NCBI RefSeq assembly: GCF_020075495.1
Contig: NZ_JABYQT010000006.1
Span: 62,001 to 126,000 of the forward strand
DNA: 64,000 bases
Source: Vreelandella aquamarina
Lineage (GTDB): Bacteria; Pseudomonadota; Gammaproteobacteria; Pseudomonadales; Halomonadaceae
Direction: 5' to 3'
Shown here in pieces: positions 8,909 through 17,307 of the stretch (position 1 is the first letter of the stretch; each line of letters begins with the position of its first letter). Below the pieces are notes generated by a model. That model saw nothing but the letters and a program-made list of their open reading frames with translations. It was not told the DNA's origin and searched no databases. A program made the position numbers and the translations under genes.

Positions 8909-9679
8909 ATGAAAAAACTGCTATCGGTTTCATTGATCGGTCTGGCTGTTGCGGCAGCCTCCTCCGCTCAGGCGCGCGACTACGACCACGTGCGTATCGG
9001 TGTGGACGTACCTTACGTGCCAATGGAGTACCGCACCGCTGAAGGCGACCTGACCGGTTTCGACATCGACCTGGGCAACGCCATGTGCGAAGAGATCGGC
9101 GTGACCTGCGAGTGGATCGAGCAGGAGTGGGACGGCATCATCCCGGGGCTTCTCTCACGCAACTACGACGCCGTCATGTCCTCCATGACCATCAACGACG
9201 AGCGTCGCCAGCAGGTGCTGTTCTCCGAGCCCTACATCACCATGCCGTCGGCCTGGTTCGCGGCAAGCGACCTGGATATCGACGAAGCCAACGAAGAAAC
9301 CCTTGAAGGCCTGACCATCGGCGTTCAGCGCGGTACGCTCCAGGACAACTACGTTACCGACAACTATGGCCGCGTAGCCGATATCAGCCGCTACTCCACT
9401 GCCGACGACATGGTGCTGGACATGGACGCCCAGCGTCTGGATATCGTGTTCCTCGACTTCCCGATCGGCCAGTCCACGCTGATCGAAAACGAAAACGGTG
9501 ATTACGTGATCGTGGGTGAGCAGATCACCGAGCCCAAGGAGTATTTCGGCGACGGCTTCGGTATCGCCTTCCGCCAGCGTGATCAGGCGCTTGCCGATAA
9601 ATTCAACGACGCCCTGGCAACGCTGAAAGAAGACGGCACCTACGACGAAATCTACACTCGCTACTTCGGCGACGAGTAA
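8909..9679 (+). CDS. aotJ: Basic amino-acid ABC importer, periplasmic binding protein
   Basis: A 256-residue type-II solute-binding protein (SBP_bac_3) of the HisJ/ArgT/AotJ group. A Sec signal peptide covers residues 1-22 (MKKLLSVSL...ASSAQA). The mature domain opens with VRIGVDVPYVPMEYR, which contains ligand-pocket aromatics. DLTGFDIDLGNAMC and FGIAFRQRDQAL are typical family segments. GGAG precedes the ATG by 9 nt. Arginine or ornithine specificity is inferred from the adjacent astE. It could be transcribed separately from the permeases. Confidence 0.92.
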   Translation: MKKLLSVSLIGLAVAAASSAQARDYDHVRIGVDVPYVPMEYRTAEGDLTGFDIDLGNAMCEEIGVTCEWIEQEWDGIIPGLLSRNYDAVMSSMTINDERRQQVLFSEPYITMPSAWFAASDLDIDEANEETLEGLTIGVQRGTLQDNYVTDNYGRVADISRYSTADDMVLDMDAQRLDIVFLDFPIGQSTLIENENGDYVIVGEQITEPKEYFGDGFGIAFRQRDQALADKFNDALATLKEDGTYDEIYTRYFGDE

Positions 9680-9686
9680 GCCTCCC

Positions 9687-9707
9687 CTCCCCGGCACCGC
9701 CGGGGAG
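9687..9707 (+). terminator. Hairpin after ABC importer operon
   Basis: A 9-bp stem CTCCCCGGC/GCCGGGGAG with an ACC loop, 7 bp beyond the stop codon. No clear T-run follows, so it could also act as a 3'-end protector. Confidence 0.55.
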
Positions 9708-9860
9708 CCTCCACTCTCCCTTCGCCATCCTGCCACTGCCGTCTCTTCACCTTTTACCGTCCGCTTTTCCCTTACTTGCCATCAAGGCGAGCAAATTCAG
9801 TGAACTAGCCGTGCTACTATCGGTCTTCTTAAGCGAGCTAGTGACCGACACGGAGGTTTT

Positions 9861-10658
9861 ATGGCTGACACATCGTCGCTCTTGCGACCCTCTTCCCACT
9901 GGACGGGATGGGGACAATGGCTGGCACTCATTACCATGACCGTGGATCACCTGACCCGCTATGTACTGCCAGCTGGCTGGGAGCTGGGATGGGCAGGCTC
10001 CTCCATCGGACGTATCGCGTTTCCGCTGTTTGCCGCCATGGTGGCATGGCACGGGCTGTTCAATACGCGTAACCCGCTGCGCTATGCCCGGCGTATCCTG
10101 ATTATCGGCCTGGTCGCGCAAGTTCCCTACATGCTGATGCCGCGCGCCTCGGATGCGCTGATTTTCAATGTCTGCTTTACGCTGGCAAGCGGCCTGGCGC
10201 TGGGTACGCTGGTGCGCCAGGGCTGGCAGCATTACCAGCAGCAAACCCTGGGGCTTGGCTGGCTGATGCTCGGCACCACGGTAGGCGTCACGCTCTGGTA
10301 TCTACTGGGCTTCTGGGTGGAGTATGGCCACAATGGCCTGCTGCTGATTCCGCTGCTCATGTTTGCCATGCACGCTCTCAGTCAGGCCGGGCCACATTTT
10401 CAATCCCGCCTGTGGGCAGGCCTTGCCGCCTTCCCGGTCCTCTGGATTGCCGGGCAGATGAATGCTTCGGACATGGCGAAATCGTTTACCGTTGCCACCT
10501 GCATCGCGGTATTGATCCTGGCCGCCGGTGCAGCCCGGCAGGTTACCGCCGTGCCGCTCGTCATGCCGCGCAGGCTGTGGCTCGCCTGGTACCCAGGGCA
10601 CTTCGCCCTGATCGCCGTCTGGCTGCTGATAAGCGGGCGTATCGCCTTCGGCTGGTAG
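9861..10658 (+). CDS. TraX-family integral membrane protein
   Basis: 265 residues with about seven hydrophobic segments. The segments MTVDHLTRYVLP, SIGRIAFPLFAAMVAWH, NPLRYARRILIIGLVAQVPY and VEYGHNGLLLIPLLM match the TraX family. The plasmid member N-acetylates F-pilin, but chromosomal homologues are widespread and uncharacterised. No pilin, transfer or plasmid gene is nearby, so a conjugation role is unlikely here. GGAGG lies 6 nt before the ATG. Convergent with purK across a shared terminator. Confidence 0.8.
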   Translation: MADTSSLLRPSSHWTGWGQWLALITMTVDHLTRYVLPAGWELGWAGSSIGRIAFPLFAAMVAWHGLFNTRNPLRYARRILIIGLVAQVPYMLMPRASDALIFNVCFTLASGLALGTLVRQGWQHYQQQTLGLGWLMLGTTVGVTLWYLLGFWVEYGHNGLLLIPLLMFAMHALSQAGPHFQSRLWAGLAAFPVLWIAGQMNASDMAKSFTVATCIAVLILAAGAARQVTAVPLVMPRRLWLAWYPGHFALIAVWLLISGRIAFGW

Positions 10659-10683
10659 CCTGAAATCCCGAAAAGCACGCCTG

Positions 10684-10708
10684 AAAAAGCCGCCTCATGG
10701 GCGGCTTT
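10684..10708. terminator. Bidirectional terminator, traX-like / purK
   Basis: A GCCGCC/GGCGGC stem is flanked by AAAAA and TTT, between two convergent genes. It is strongest for purK. Confidence 0.85.
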
Positions 10709-10712
10709 GGCG

Positions 10713-11834
10713 TTACAGCAAGGGCTCGAAACTCCACTGCACCGCTGGCGCATCGGGTAGTAGCGCCTGGCAGGCGCGAACCTTCTCCAGAAGCTCTATG
10801 TGGGTAGCGGCTACCACGTTGACGTGGGCAAGCTTGCGCCCGGGCCGCTCGGCCTTGTCGTAGCGGTGCAGGTGGGTATGGGCAAGCCCCAGCATGGCGG
10901 CGTTATCGCCCTCCTGACCAATCACGTTGACCATGCAGGTAGGGGCAATCGCCTGGGTACTGCCCAGCGGCAAGCCCTGCACGGCACGCAGATGGTTCTC
11001 GAACTGGCTGGTGACCGCGCCATCCATCGTCCAGTGGCCAGAGTTGTGCACGCGGGGGGCCATCTCATTGGCCAGGAGGCTGCCGTCGCGGGTCTGAAAC
11101 AGCTCGAGCGCCAGCACGCCGACATAGTCGAGTTCATCGAGCAGGGCACGAATGTAGGTATCCGCGGTCTGCTGCACCTGGGCATCCAGGTCCGGCAAGG
11201 GCGCCACCGAGTAGCGCAGAATGCCGCCCACGTGCTGGTTTTCCGCCATGGGGTAGAACACCACTTCACCGTCACGGCCGCGCACGGCAATCATCGATAC
11301 TTCACGTACGAAATCGACAAACGCCTCGACGATCAACTGCGTATGGCCAATGCTCTGCCACGCGTCAGCGGCCTCTTCCGGTGCTTTCAGTACCGCCTGC
11401 CCCTTGCCGTCATAGCCCTCGGTGACGGACTTCGCCACGACCGGGCAGCCAAGGTCGCGGGCGGCAGCTTCGAGCTCATCAGCGCTCTCTACCACGCGAT
11501 AGGCAGGCGTGGGGATACCCAGGCGGTCAAACAAGGCTTTCTCTTCCACCCGGTTCTGGCATACCTGGATCGCGCGGCTGCCGGGGTATACCGGCTTGTG
11601 CTTCTCGATCTCCTGGACCAGCGCTACCGGCAGGTGCTCGAATTCATAAGTGATCACGTCCACCTTGGTCAGAAACGCGGCCAGGTGCTGATTGTCCGGG
11701 TCGACGATGACCTCGCCGACGCCCGCACTCGGATTGCCGGTGGTGTCCAGAAAGGTGAAACGATTGCCCAGCGGGTAGCCCGCCAGGGCCAGCATGCGGC
11801 CCAGCTGGCCCGCGCCTAGAACGCCAATGTTCAT
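10713..11834 (-). CDS. purK: 5-(carboxyamino)imidazole ribonucleotide synthase
   Basis: ATP-dependent carboxylation of AIR to N5-CAIR in de novo purine synthesis. A 373-residue ATP-grasp enzyme. N-terminal GVLGAGQLGRMLALAG begins at residue 4. The central ATP-grasp has SVTEGYDGKGQAV (~147), EAFVDFVREVSMI (~180) and NEMAPRVHNSGHWTMD (~268). Preceded by AAGGAGA and 11 bp from the purE stop, forming a purE-purK operon in the usual bacterial order. Confidence 0.96.
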   Translation of the reverse strand: MNIGVLGAGQLGRMLALAGYPLGNRFTFLDTTGNPSAGVGEVIVDPDNQHLAAFLTKVDVITYEFEHLPVALVQEIEKHKPVYPGSRAIQVCQNRVEEKALFDRLGIPTPAYRVVESADELEAAARDLGCPVVAKSVTEGYDGKGQAVLKAPEEAADAWQSIGHTQLIVEAFVDFVREVSMIAVRGRDGEVVFYPMAENQHVGGILRYSVAPLPDLDAQVQQTADTYIRALLDELDYVGVLALELFQTRDGSLLANEMAPRVHNSGHWTMDGAVTSQFENHLRAVQGLPLGSTQAIAPTCMVNVIGQEGDNAAMLGLAHTHLHRYDKAERPGRKLAHVNVVAATHIELLEKVRACQALLPDAPAVQWSFEPLL

Positions 11835-11845
11835 CGGGTATCTCC

Positions 11846-12361
11846 TTACTCTGCATCCGGCGCAGGGCGCGGATCCGGATTATCCAGCACCAGCTGGGTC
11901 TGCTCGGTACGGAAGGCTTCGACCGCGTCGCGCACGGCGCTGTCCTGCAGGCCCACGATCTGAGCGGCCAGAAGCCCCGCATTGGTGGCCCCCGCCTTGC
12001 CGATCGCCAGCGTGCCCACCGCAATGCCGCCCGGCATCTGGGCGATGGAAAGCAGTGAGTCCAGGCCCTTCAGCGCCTTGGACTCCACCGGCACGCCCAG
12101 CACCGGCAAAGGCGTCTGCGACGCCACCATGCCCGGCAGGTGAGCCGCACCGCCGGCACCAGCCACGATCACCTGAAGGCCACGCTCGGCCGCACTCTTG
12201 GCATAGTCGAACAGCAGATCCGGCGTCCGGTGGGCAGACACCACGCGCGTTTCATAGCCAACGCCTAAACGCTCCAGCATGGCGACCGCATGTTCCATGA
12301 CCGGCCAATCGGATTTGGAGCCCATGATGACGCCCACCTTGGGCGCGCTATTCGACGACAT
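11846..12361 (-). CDS. purE: N5-carboxyaminoimidazole ribonucleotide mutase
   Basis: Converts N5-CAIR to CAIR, the product of PurK, in purine synthesis. 171 residues. Substrate-binding motifs are [16 protein letters not shown] (~10-25), SAHRTPD (~45) and [14 protein letters not shown] (~75), all conserved. The start at 12361 ([10 protein letters not shown]) is chosen because GAGGAG sits 9 nt upstream; an earlier in-frame start would add 36 residues unlike the family. First gene of the purEK operon. I do not see a clear PurR operator upstream. Confidence 0.96.
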   Translation of the reverse strand: MSSNSAPKVGVIMGSKSDWPVMEHAVAMLERLGVGYETRVVSAHRTPDLLFDYAKSAAERGLQVIVAGAGGAAHLPGMVASQTPLPVLGVPVESKALKGLDSLLSIAQMPGGIAVGTLAIGKAGATNAGLLAAQIVGLQDSAVRDAVEAFRTEQTQLVLDNPDPRPAPDAE

Positions 12362-12570
12362 GCCATTTCTCCTCGGCCAGGGGCCTTGCAAGACGATAAA
12401 GGTGCCGCGCACGGAACACGCAGCGCACGCTAAAAGGAAGGCGCATAGTTTACCAGAGCCCGGCGGCAAGCGGCGGCCCCAAATGTCGCGAAATTTTCAT
12501 CAAATTAAATATTGAAAAGCACCTGCGTTGGCGGCATTGTGTAGGTGTCATTTCAGACTGATGGAGTCAC

Positions 12571-12843
12571 ATGAGTACGGCATACGCAACTGCTCACGCA
12601 GAAACGCTGGATCCTCCGCGAAGCAGCCCTGACCTCGATGTCAGGGATCTAGAGAAACGCACGCGCCTGATGCGCATCATTACGCGTTTGATTGCAGTAT
12701 CCGACCTGGGCAGCCGGGAAATCGCCCGCCAGGCAGGTCTTCCAGTACAGAAGATCAGCGACCTGCTCGCCGGCAGGCTTGAGCACCTGGACATTGATGA
12801 ACTCAATGTTCTGCGTCGCACGTTAGAACTGGAGGCGCCATAG
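12571..12843 (+). CDS. XRE-like HTH protein (HTH_37 type)
   Basis: 90 residues. The C-terminal half has a helix-turn-helix: LMRIITRLIAVSDLGSREIA then RQAGLPVQKISDLLAGRLE. LDIDELNVLRRTLEL follows, as in small XRE or HigA2/phage-antitoxin-type proteins. The first ~30 residues are low-complexity. The start is preceded by GATGGAGTCAC. Antitoxins of this class usually pair with a RelE/HigB toxin. None is present: upstream is the purE promoter region and a strong terminator follows 30 bp downstream. Probably a stand-alone regulator. Target unknown. Confidence 0.7.
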   Translation: MSTAYATAHAETLDPPRSSPDLDVRDLEKRTRLMRIITRLIAVSDLGSREIARQAGLPVQKISDLLAGRLEHLDIDELNVLRRTLELEAP

Positions 12844-12870
12844 CAGCAGCCTCCTTGACCAAACAGACAA

Positions 12871-12897
12871 ACGCCTCGCACATGCGAGGCGTTTTTT
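12871..12897. terminator. Strong intrinsic terminator
   Basis: A 9-bp stem ACGCCTCGC/GCGAGGCGT is followed by TTTTTT on the plus strand. It ends the HTH gene. The other strand has AAA before it and may also serve the convergent micro-protein gene. Confidence 0.9.
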
Positions 12898-12922
12898 ATG
12901 GTGTCGATTGACCAGCAGCGGG

Positions 12923-13102
12923 CTAGACTTCGCGCTGCTCGAACTCCTCAGCGGCCTGAATCGCCTCTTTCTCGGAGGTATGCTCGGAAACCACCACTTC
13001 GTTTTCCGGCTGCGACACATCCACGACCTGCCAGCCGGTAATGGTTTCTTTCAAGTCGGACACATCAAACACAGGGTCGATACGGGCTTGTCGGGTAGAC
13101 AT
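12923..13102 (-). CDS. 59-residue acidic micro-protein, unknown function
   Basis: A short frame beginning MSTRQARIDPVFDVSDLKET and ending EEFEQREV, preceded by a good AAGGAG 7 nt upstream of its ATG. I do not recognise a named family. Its core (GWQVVDVSQPENEVVVSEHT, then SEKEAIQAAEEFE) is clearly related to the core of the 83-residue protein at 30115-30366 (GWRVMDVTDL...EPEAIEAARRFE), which supports it as a real gene. The pattern suggests two short beta-strands followed by an acidic helix. It faces the HTH gene across a shared terminator. Confidence 0.75.
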   Translation of the reverse strand: MSTRQARIDPVFDVSDLKETITGWQVVDVSQPENEVVVSEHTSEKEAIQAAEEFEQREV

Positions 13103-13207
13103 TCTACTCTCCTTGGGCGTTACGACGATGAACGTACTACCAGCGTAGAAGACAAGAGCGCCAAGGGAAAAGATGCAACGCCGTTTTTGATTAATGGCAA
13201 GTCCGTA

Positions 13208-14404
13208 TCATGGCATCGCTATAACGACACCGCCCAGTGCAGCCACCACGACCACCGCCCAGGCAGGAAGCTTCCATACGCTCAGCAGCAGAAAGCCCGT
13301 CAGTGCCAGGGCGAATTCGAAAGGCCCGATCACCGCGCTCGTCCATACCGGCTGATAGAGCGCTGCCCCCAGAATGCCCACCACTGCCGCATTGGCGCCG
13401 CGCATCAGAGCCTGGGCACTGCCCCACTGACGAAAACGGTTCCAGAAGGGCAGTACGCCGACCAGCAGCAGAAATCCTGGAACAAAGATGGCCAGAAGTG
13501 CCACCGAGGCGCCCGCCAGCGGGTGGATACCCGGCACCAGCGCACCGAGGTACGCAGCAAAGGTGAACAGCGGCCCCGGCACCGCCTGCGCCGCCCCGTA
13601 ACCGGTCAGAAACGCATCCGGCGCGACCCACCCCGATTGCACCACCTCGGCTTCAAGCAGCGGCAACACTACATGGCCGCCACCGAATACCAGCGCACCG
13701 GAGCGGTAGAACGCATCGATGATATCCAGCCAGGCAGTGCTTCCCGCCAGCAGGGGCAGCAGAGTCAACAGCCCGCCAAACAGGCCCAGCGCCGTGGCAC
13801 CTGCCGCAGGCGACACCCGCACGTGAAGCGTTGCCTCGTCAGGGGCTGGCGCGGCTTCGCGGCACATCACCAACCCCGCCAGGCCACCAAGCGCGATGGC
13901 ACTCACCTGCCCCAGCGGCCCGCCTGTCCCCACCACCGTCAATACCGCCAGCAGCGCAACAGCGGCGCGGGGTTTATCCGGGCACAGGCTATTTGCCATG
14001 CCCCACACCGCATGGGCCACGATAGCCACCGCCGCCACTTTCAAACCGTGAATGATGCCAGTGGCAAGAGGCCCATCCAGTAGCGATGCACCCAGGGCAA
14101 ACAGCCCCAGCCCGAGGGCGGAAGGCAAGGTAAAGGCAAACCACGCAGCGGCCGCCCCCCACGGCCCCGCGCGCAACAGCCCGATGGCAAAACCCACCTG
14201 GCTGCTGGCTGGCCCCGGCAGAAATTGGCACAGCGCCACCAGATCCGCATAGGCCGCCTCGGAAAGCCAGCGGCGACGCTCCACGAACTCGGTGCGAAAG
14301 TAGCCCAGATGCGCCACCGGCCCGCCAAAGGACGTCAGCCCCAGCAACAGGAATGCCCGAAAGACTTCACCGACAGAGGCGCGGGCGGCCGTTTGTTGGG
14401 ACAT
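13208..14404 (-). CDS. chrA: Chromate transporter
   Basis: A 398-residue inner-membrane CHR-family transporter with two homologous halves. The N-half has LGLTSFGGPVAHLGYF and LCQFLPGPASSQVGFAIG. The C-half repeats the pattern as YRSGALVFGGGHVVLPLLEA and GYGAAQAVPGPLFTFAAYLG. Known members efflux chromate using the proton motive force; many chromosomal copies confer only modest resistance. The start at 14404 has AAGGAG 11 nt upstream. Longer forms of this frame run into the repeat array and are not real. No chrB regulator is adjacent. Confidence 0.92.
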   Translation of the reverse strand: MSQQTAARASVGEVFRAFLLLGLTSFGGPVAHLGYFRTEFVERRRWLSEAAYADLVALCQFLPGPASSQVGFAIGLLRAGPWGAAAAWFAFTLPSALGLGLFALGASLLDGPLATGIIHGLKVAAVAIVAHAVWGMANSLCPDKPRAAVALLAVLTVVGTGGPLGQVSAIALGGLAGLVMCREAAPAPDEATLHVRVSPAAGATALGLFGGLLTLLPLLAGSTAWLDIIDAFYRSGALVFGGGHVVLPLLEAEVVQSGWVAPDAFLTGYGAAQAVPGPLFTFAAYLGALVPGIHPLAGASVALLAIFVPGFLLLVGVLPFWNRFRQWGSAQALMRGANAAVVGILGAALYQPVWTSAVIGPFEFALALTGFLLLSVWKLPAWAVVVVAALGGVVIAMP

Positions 14405-14513
14405 GACACCGGCTCCTTGAGAGAAAAAGCCAAGCCTAGCCGTCACGTTTGACGCGGTGATGACAGTAGATCGGTATGGCGCTAACCCTGAGAAATCCCC
14501 TACATCGCCCACT

Positions 14514-14574
14514 CCCGGCAGCGCTCGCCGCGCTGCTCCCGCGGGTGCGCCTGTCGGCTTACCACGCGCTACAG
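14514..14574 (+). repeat. Element copy 1 (left-truncated)
   Basis: Only the right third is present. It begins at CCCGGCAGCGC and ends with a TIR carrying one change (...GCTACAG). Followed by a type-A spacer (14575-14602). Confidence 0.85.
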
Positions 14575-14602
14575 TTTGCACCACGTTAAACGTCAGCAAC
14601 AA

Positions 14603-14778
14603 CCGTAGCGCGCGGTAACGTTTTGCGAGGCACGAGCAAATAAGGCACCCGCGGATGGCGCCTGCCAAGGCGCCTTGATGGCAGCACCCAAACCGGGTTT
14701 TGCGCCCCACCGCCAACCCCGGCAGCGCTCGCCGCGCTGCTCCCGCGGGTGCGCCTGGCGGCTTACCACGCGCTACGG
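14603..14778 (+). repeat. Element copy 2 (complete, 176 bp)
   Basis: The left TIR reads CCGTAGCGCGCGGTAA (one mismatch to the right TIR). Followed by a type-A spacer at 14779-14806. Confidence 0.9.
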
Positions 14779-14806
14779 TTTGCACCACGTTAAACGTCAG
14801 CAACAA

Positions 14807-14981
14807 CAGTAGCGCGCGGTAACGTTTTGCGAGGCACGAGCAAATAAGGCACCCGCGAATGGCGCCAGCCAAGGCGCCTTGAGGGCGGCACCCAACCCGG
14901 CTTTTGCGCCCGACCCCAACCCCGGCAGCGCTCGCCGCGCTGCTTCCGCGGGTGCGCCTGGCGGCTTACCACGCGCTACGG
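14807..14981 (+). repeat. Element copy 3 (complete, 175 bp)
   Basis: The left TIR begins CAGTAGCGCGCGG; the right TIR is perfect. The internal hairpin arm has diverged slightly (GGCGCCAGCC). Followed by a type-B spacer at 14982-15010. Confidence 0.9.
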
Positions 14982-15010
14982 TTTGCACCACATCATGCCT
15001 ATGCCACATC

Positions 15011-15188
15011 CCGTAGCGCGTGGTAACGAATCTTGCGAGGCACGAGCAAATGAGGCACCCGCGGATGGCGCCTGCCAAGGCGCCTTGATGGCGGCACCCA
15101 ACCCGGCTTTTGCGCCCCACCGCCAACCCCGGCAGCGCTTGCCGCGCTGCTCCCGCGGGTGCGCCTGTCGGCTTACCACGCGCTACGG
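15011..15188 (+). repeat. Element copy 4 (complete, 178 bp)
   Basis: Both 16-bp TIRs are perfect complements. The second inverted pair is at 15055-15064 and 15153-15162. Followed by a type-B spacer at 15189-15217. Confidence 0.9.
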
Positions 15189-15217
15189 TTTGCACCACAT
15201 CATGCCTATGCCACATC

Positions 15218-15394
15218 CCGTAGCGCGTGGTAACGAATCTTGCGAGGCACGAGCAAATAAGGCACCCGCGGATGGCGCCTGTCAAGGCGCCTTGATGGCG
15301 GCACCCAAACCGGCTTTTGCGCCCTACCCCAACCCCGGCAGCGCTTGCCGCGCTGCTCCCGCGGGTGCGCCTGGCGGTTTACCACGCGCTACGG
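15218..15394 (+). repeat. Element copy 5 (complete, 177 bp)
   Basis: Both TIRs are intact. Its right end is 28 bp from the ilvD stop codon, so the array may serve as the 3' end of the ilvD transcript. Confidence 0.9.
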
Positions 15395-15421
15395 TATGGG
15401 CCAGCGTCGGGGCGTGGCCTC

Positions 15422-17107
15422 TTATTCGCTTTGGTCGGTCACCGCGCCGGTACTGGCCGAGCTTACCAATCTTGCGTACTTGGCCAGCACGCCGCGGGTG
15501 TAGCGCGGGGCCGGGCGTTGCCAGGCGGCCTGGCGACGCATCAGCTCGTCGTCGGGCACGTGCAGTTCGATGGTGTCGGCTTCGGCGTCAATGGTGATGC
15601 GGTCGCCGTTTTCCACCAGCGCCAGCGGACCACCGTCGAACGCTTCCGGCGATACGTGGCCGACCACAAAGCCGTGGCTGCCGCCGGAGAAGCGGCCGTC
15701 AGTGATCAATGCCACGTCGTTGCCGAGGCCACGCCCCATGATGGCCGAGGTCGGCGTCAACATCTCCCGCATGCCGGGACCACCCTTGGGGCCTTCGTAG
15801 CGGATGACGATGACATCGCCGGCCACCACGGTGCCGTCGTTGATACGTGCCTGGGCCTCTTCTTCAGAGCCGAACACCCGGGCGGTGCCGGAAAAGCGCG
15901 TTCCTTCCTTGCCGGTGATCTTGGCGACCGCGCCCTCAGGGGCCAGGTTACCGTACAGAATGCGCAGGTGGCTCTGCGCCTTGATGGGCCGGTCCAGCGG
16001 CGCGATGATGTTCTGATCATCCGGATACCCTTCGACACCGGCCAGGTTCTCCGCCAGGGTCTTGCCCGTGACCGTCAGGCAATCGCCATGCAGCAGGCCC
16101 GCCTCGAGCAGGGTCTTCATCAGCGGCTGGATACCGCCGATGGCCACCAGCTCGCTCATCATGTAATGGCCACTCGGGCGCAGGTCCGCCACCACCGGCA
16201 CGCGCCTGCCGATCTCGGTGAAGTCGGAAAGCGAAAGCTCGACACCGATGGTGCGCGCCATGCCGATCAGGTGCAGCACCGCATTGGTCGAGCCGCCAAG
16301 GGCGATGATGACGGTGATCGCGTTCTCGAACGCCTGGCGGGTCATGATATCCGAGGGCTTGATATCCGCGGCCAGCAGTTCGAGCACCGCCTCGCCCGCC
16401 GCCCTGCAGTCATCACGCTTTTCCTGGGAGATGGCGTTCTGCGCGGAGCTGCCCGGCAGGCTCATGCCGAGTGCCTCGATGGCCGAAGCCATGGTGTTGG
16501 CGGTGTACATGCCGCCGCAAGAGCCGGGGCCGGGAATCGCGGTTTCCTCGATCTGCTTGAGTTCGATCAGGTCCATGTCGCCGCGCGAATGCGCGCCCAT
16601 GGCCTCGAATACCGAGACGATATCGGTGTGGCCCTTGCCCGGCATGATGGTGCCGCCATACACGAACACACTGGGGCGGTTCAAACGCGCCAGCCCCATC
16701 ACGCAGCCCGGCATGTTCTTGTCGCAGCCGCCGATGGCGACCAGGCCATCGAAGCCTTCGCAGCCCGCCACGGTTTCGATGGAGTCCGCAATCACCTCGC
16801 GCGAGACCAGTGAATACTTCATGCCTTCGGTGCCGTTGGCGATGCCGTCACTGATGGTGATGGTGTTGAAGATCACGCCTTTGCCACCGGCGGCGTCCGC
16901 GCCGTCCCGGGCCAGCTCGGCAAGCTCGCCGATATGGCTGTTGCACGGTGTCACCATGCTCCAGGTCGAGGCAACGCCTACCTGGGGTTTGTTGAAATCG
17001 GCATCGGTAAAGCCCACGGCGCGCAGCATGGCGCGGCTGGCGGCCTTGCCGGCACCATCGACCACTTGGGCGGAGTGGCGGCGGGTAGTATCAGCAGGCT
17101 CGGTCAT
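15422..17107 (-). CDS. ilvD: Dihydroxy-acid dehydratase
   Basis: A branched-chain amino-acid biosynthesis enzyme that dehydrates 2,3-dihydroxy-isovalerate and -methylvalerate to the 2-oxo acids. 561 residues, close to the shorter family form. Fe-S cluster cysteines are in [11 protein letters not shown] (~54), [10 protein letters not shown] (~128) and [14 protein letters not shown] (~198). [14 protein letters not shown] (~470) is the conserved C-terminal motif. No other ilv gene is nearby. The ribosome-binding site is weak (AGAGAG). The leader contains a CCCC..GGGG hairpin near 17139-17153. Confidence 0.96.
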   Translation of the reverse strand: MTEPADTTRRHSAQVVDGAGKAASRAMLRAVGFTDADFNKPQVGVASTWSMVTPCNSHIGELAELARDGADAAGGKGVIFNTITISDGIANGTEGMKYSLVSREVIADSIETVAGCEGFDGLVAIGGCDKNMPGCVMGLARLNRPSVFVYGGTIMPGKGHTDIVSVFEAMGAHSRGDMDLIELKQIEETAIPGPGSCGGMYTANTMASAIEALGMSLPGSSAQNAISQEKRDDCRAAGEAVLELLAADIKPSDIMTRQAFENAITVIIALGGSTNAVLHLIGMARTIGVELSLSDFTEIGRRVPVVADLRPSGHYMMSELVAIGGIQPLMKTLLEAGLLHGDCLTVTGKTLAENLAGVEGYPDDQNIIAPLDRPIKAQSHLRILYGNLAPEGAVAKITGKEGTRFSGTARVFGSEEEAQARINDGTVVAGDVIVIRYEGPKGGPGMREMLTPTSAIMGRGLGNDVALITDGRFSGGSHGFVVGHVSPEAFDGGPLALVENGDRITIDAEADTIELHVPDDELMRRQAAWQRPAPRYTRGVLAKYARLVSSASTGAVTDQSE

Positions 17108-17307
17108 CGGAAATCTCTCTCAACGCTGTGCAAAGTATCCCCTAGCTTGGGGGGTTAATCTCTGGCTCGCAACACGTCCAACCCAAGATATTGTTCGTTC
17201 AGGCTATTCAGGCGGTCATTACACTAAAAAAGGGTTTTTTCTAGAGACAAAAAGCAAAAACATACTTAGACTTCGCGGCTTGTTCAAATACTCGCATGGA
17301 GCCAGGA

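Larger units (their letters stand above)
14514..15394. repeat. Array of five TIR-bounded ~176-bp elements in tandem
   Basis: Between the 5' end of chrA and the 3' end of ilvD lie four complete elements and one left-truncated element, all in the same orientation. The complete ones start CCGTAGCGCGTGGTAA (or a 1-3 base variant) and end TTACCACGCGCTACGG, a 16-bp terminal inverted repeat. Inside are a second inverted pair (GCACCCGCGG/CCGCGGGTGC) and two small hairpins (GGCGCCT/AGGCGCC and GCAGCGC/GCGCTGC). The elements are separated by 28-29-bp spacers of two types, A,A,B,B from left to right. Element plus spacer repeats every 197-213 bp. No transposase gene or target duplication is visible. It resembles a non-autonomous palindromic element (MITE- or BIME-like). 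Confidence 0.9.

Noticed and set aside
14797-15285. Open frames inside the repeat array encoding a recurrent I-R-G-C-L-I-C-S-C-L-A peptide
   Set aside because: They follow the repeat period, lack ribosome-binding sites and change frame between copies. They are by-products of a high-GC repeat, not genes. The same applies to an upstream extension of chrA into the array.
14514-15394. CRISPR array
   Set aside because: The repeating unit is ~176 bp with near-identical 28-29-bp spacers of only two kinds. No cas gene is present and the structure is TIR-bounded.
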